Source: Aquamicrobium defluvii
GTDB lineage: Bacteria > Pseudomonadota > Alphaproteobacteria > Rhizobiales > Rhizobiaceae
DNA length: 64,000 nucleotides
NCBI RefSeq assembly: GCF_004363725.1
Contig: NZ_SNZF01000010.1
Span: 80,251-144,250, forward strand
Direction: 5' to 3'
Shown here piece after piece: positions 63,436 through 64,000 of the stretch. A model generated the notes under the pieces. The model was given only the letters and a program-made list of their open reading frames with translations, ran no database searches and was not told the origin of the DNA. Positions within the stretch are counted from its first letter, which is position 1. Each line of letters begins with the position of its first letter. The translations under genes and the position numbers were made by a program.

Positions 63436-63906
63436 ATGAGCGACACCACCACCCGTTCCGAACAATTCCGTTTCAGATTTGGCCTGGACGGGTTGCGGAC
63501 CTATTTTCCATTCCTTGTTCTGCTGATCGTTTGCATCGGCTTTGCGATCTTTTCCGACCAGTTCGTCAGCGCCAGGAACCTGGAGACGGTGTTGCGCCAG
63601 ACCGCAGTGCTGTCGATCGCCGCCATGGGGGCGACATTCATCATCCTGATGGCCTCGATAGACCTGTCGGTCGGTTCGGTGGTCGGCCTCTCGGCGGTGG
63701 TCGTGGCCTATGTGATGCAATCATACGGCATGGTGGCGTTGCCGGCCGGTCTGCTGGTCGGCATCCTGCTGGGCGCATTGGTGGGCAGCGTCTACGCCAA
63801 GCTCAAGGTTCCCTCTTTCATTGTTACTCTGGGTCTGCTGGTGGCGGGCCATGGCATGATGCTGCACATCACCCAGGGGCGGCCTATCATGATCCGCGAC
63901 GATACC
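63436..63906 (+). pseudogene. RbsC-type ABC permease gene interrupted by an IS element
   Basis: The first 157 codons encode an RbsC/MglC-type permease: helices around YFPFLVLLIVCIGFAIFSDQFVSARNLETVLRQTAVLSIAAMGATFIILMASIDLSVGSVVGLSAVVVAY, and VPSFIVTLGLLVAGHGMML HITQGRPI. At 63907 the gene runs into TGATCCACCCC, the likely end of an IS3-type element, and a stop appears at once. A normal permease has about 320-340 residues, so half the gene is missing here; the remainder may lie beyond the element. As it stands the importer would lack its channel. Confidence 0.82.
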
Positions 63907-64000
63907 TGATCCACCCCCATTGAACGGGTCCACCTTGAAGTATGGTTTTGACCATGAAGGAGGACCACAATGGCAAACAAGCGACACAAGCCCGACGAGA
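63907..64000 (+). mobile_element. Left end of an IS3-family element (continues beyond window)
   Basis: Starts TGATCCACCCCCATTG, a TG-leading terminal sequence of IS3-type elements; an AAGGAGG site and an ATG at 63970 begin a transposase orfA frame. Only the left 94 bp are present, so the right end and the target duplication cannot be checked here. Confidence 0.72.
63970..64000 (+). CDS. IS3-family OrfA transposase, partial at window edge
   Basis: Ten codons, MANKRHKPDE, matching the common N-terminus of IS3-family OrfA proteins (typically followed by an HTH that starts EIVAKLRQ). A strong AAGGAGG site lies 6 nt upstream. The remainder lies outside the window. Confidence 0.7.
   Translation, partial: MANKRHKPDE

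Overview
The window reads as a stretch of a large, GC-rich replicon of an alphaproteobacterium, most likely Hyphomicrobiales (Rhizobium/Mesorhizobium/Brucella relatives). The reasons are a complete repABC replication unit, dense catabolic operons each with its own transporter and regulator, a NadQ/NrtR-type NAD regulator beside nadABC, and a phaC/maoC-pta/ackA cluster. No rRNA, tRNA or CRISPR array was seen. The repABC unit suggests a megaplasmid or chromid (or an integrated plasmid); the genus cannot be fixed from this sequence alone.

Layout. (1) 0-2.1 kb: ExaC-type aldehyde dehydrogenase with its DUF779 partner. (2) 2.1-8.8 kb, minus strand: hydantoinase/oxoprolinase A and B subunits, an AraC-type regulator and an NCS1 purine/cytosine-type permease. 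(3) 9-13.5 kb: NadQ/NrtR-like repressor and nadA-nadB-nadC, with two tandem operator-like inverted repeats before nadA. (4) 13.5-18.8 kb: hydroxyproline catabolism (GntR regulator, DapA-family deaminase, Ldh_2-family reductase, FAD-dependent D-hydroxyproline oxidase, 4-hydroxyproline 2-epimerase). (5) 18.8-23.8 kb, minus strand: HlyD / RbbA-like double ATPase-permease / ABC-2 permease exporter. (6) 24-29.5 kb: phasin-like gene divergent from TetR regulator, class I PHA synthase, MaoC-Pta fusion and acetate kinase.

(7) 29.6-33.4 kb is a decayed zone. An IS6-family element has truncated a neighbouring gene. It is followed by fragments of an ornithine cyclodeaminase-like gene, an ScfR-like regulator, a thioesterase/methylcitrate synthase chimera and a frameshifted methylisocitrate lyase. 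(8) 33.5-38.5 kb: repA-repB-(antisense ctRNA)-repC and a tyrosine recombinase. (9) 38.9-41.3 kb: one IS21-type remnant abutting or inserted in a second truncated IS21 element, then a short TetR-like gene.

(10) 41.4-52.7 kb: a fused E1 alpha/beta 2-oxoacid (acetoin-type) dehydrogenase, E2, an SDR and a VOC protein on the minus strand, a LysR regulator, and a divergent branched-chain-type ABC transporter (livKGFHM) with a second SDR. A sequence shared by both promoters hints that the LysR protein controls both units. (11) 53.3-64 kb: a GntR regulator and GlcD-type FAD oxidase diverge from an operon of IolD-like TPP hydrolase, class III aminotransferase, IolE/MocC-like TIM-barrel protein, MocA/IolG-like dehydrogenase and a ribose/inositol-type ABC importer. 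I infer catabolism of an amino-inositol or related aminocyclitol; this is the best candidate here for an undescribed pathway. Its permease gene is interrupted by an IS3-type element at the right edge of the window.
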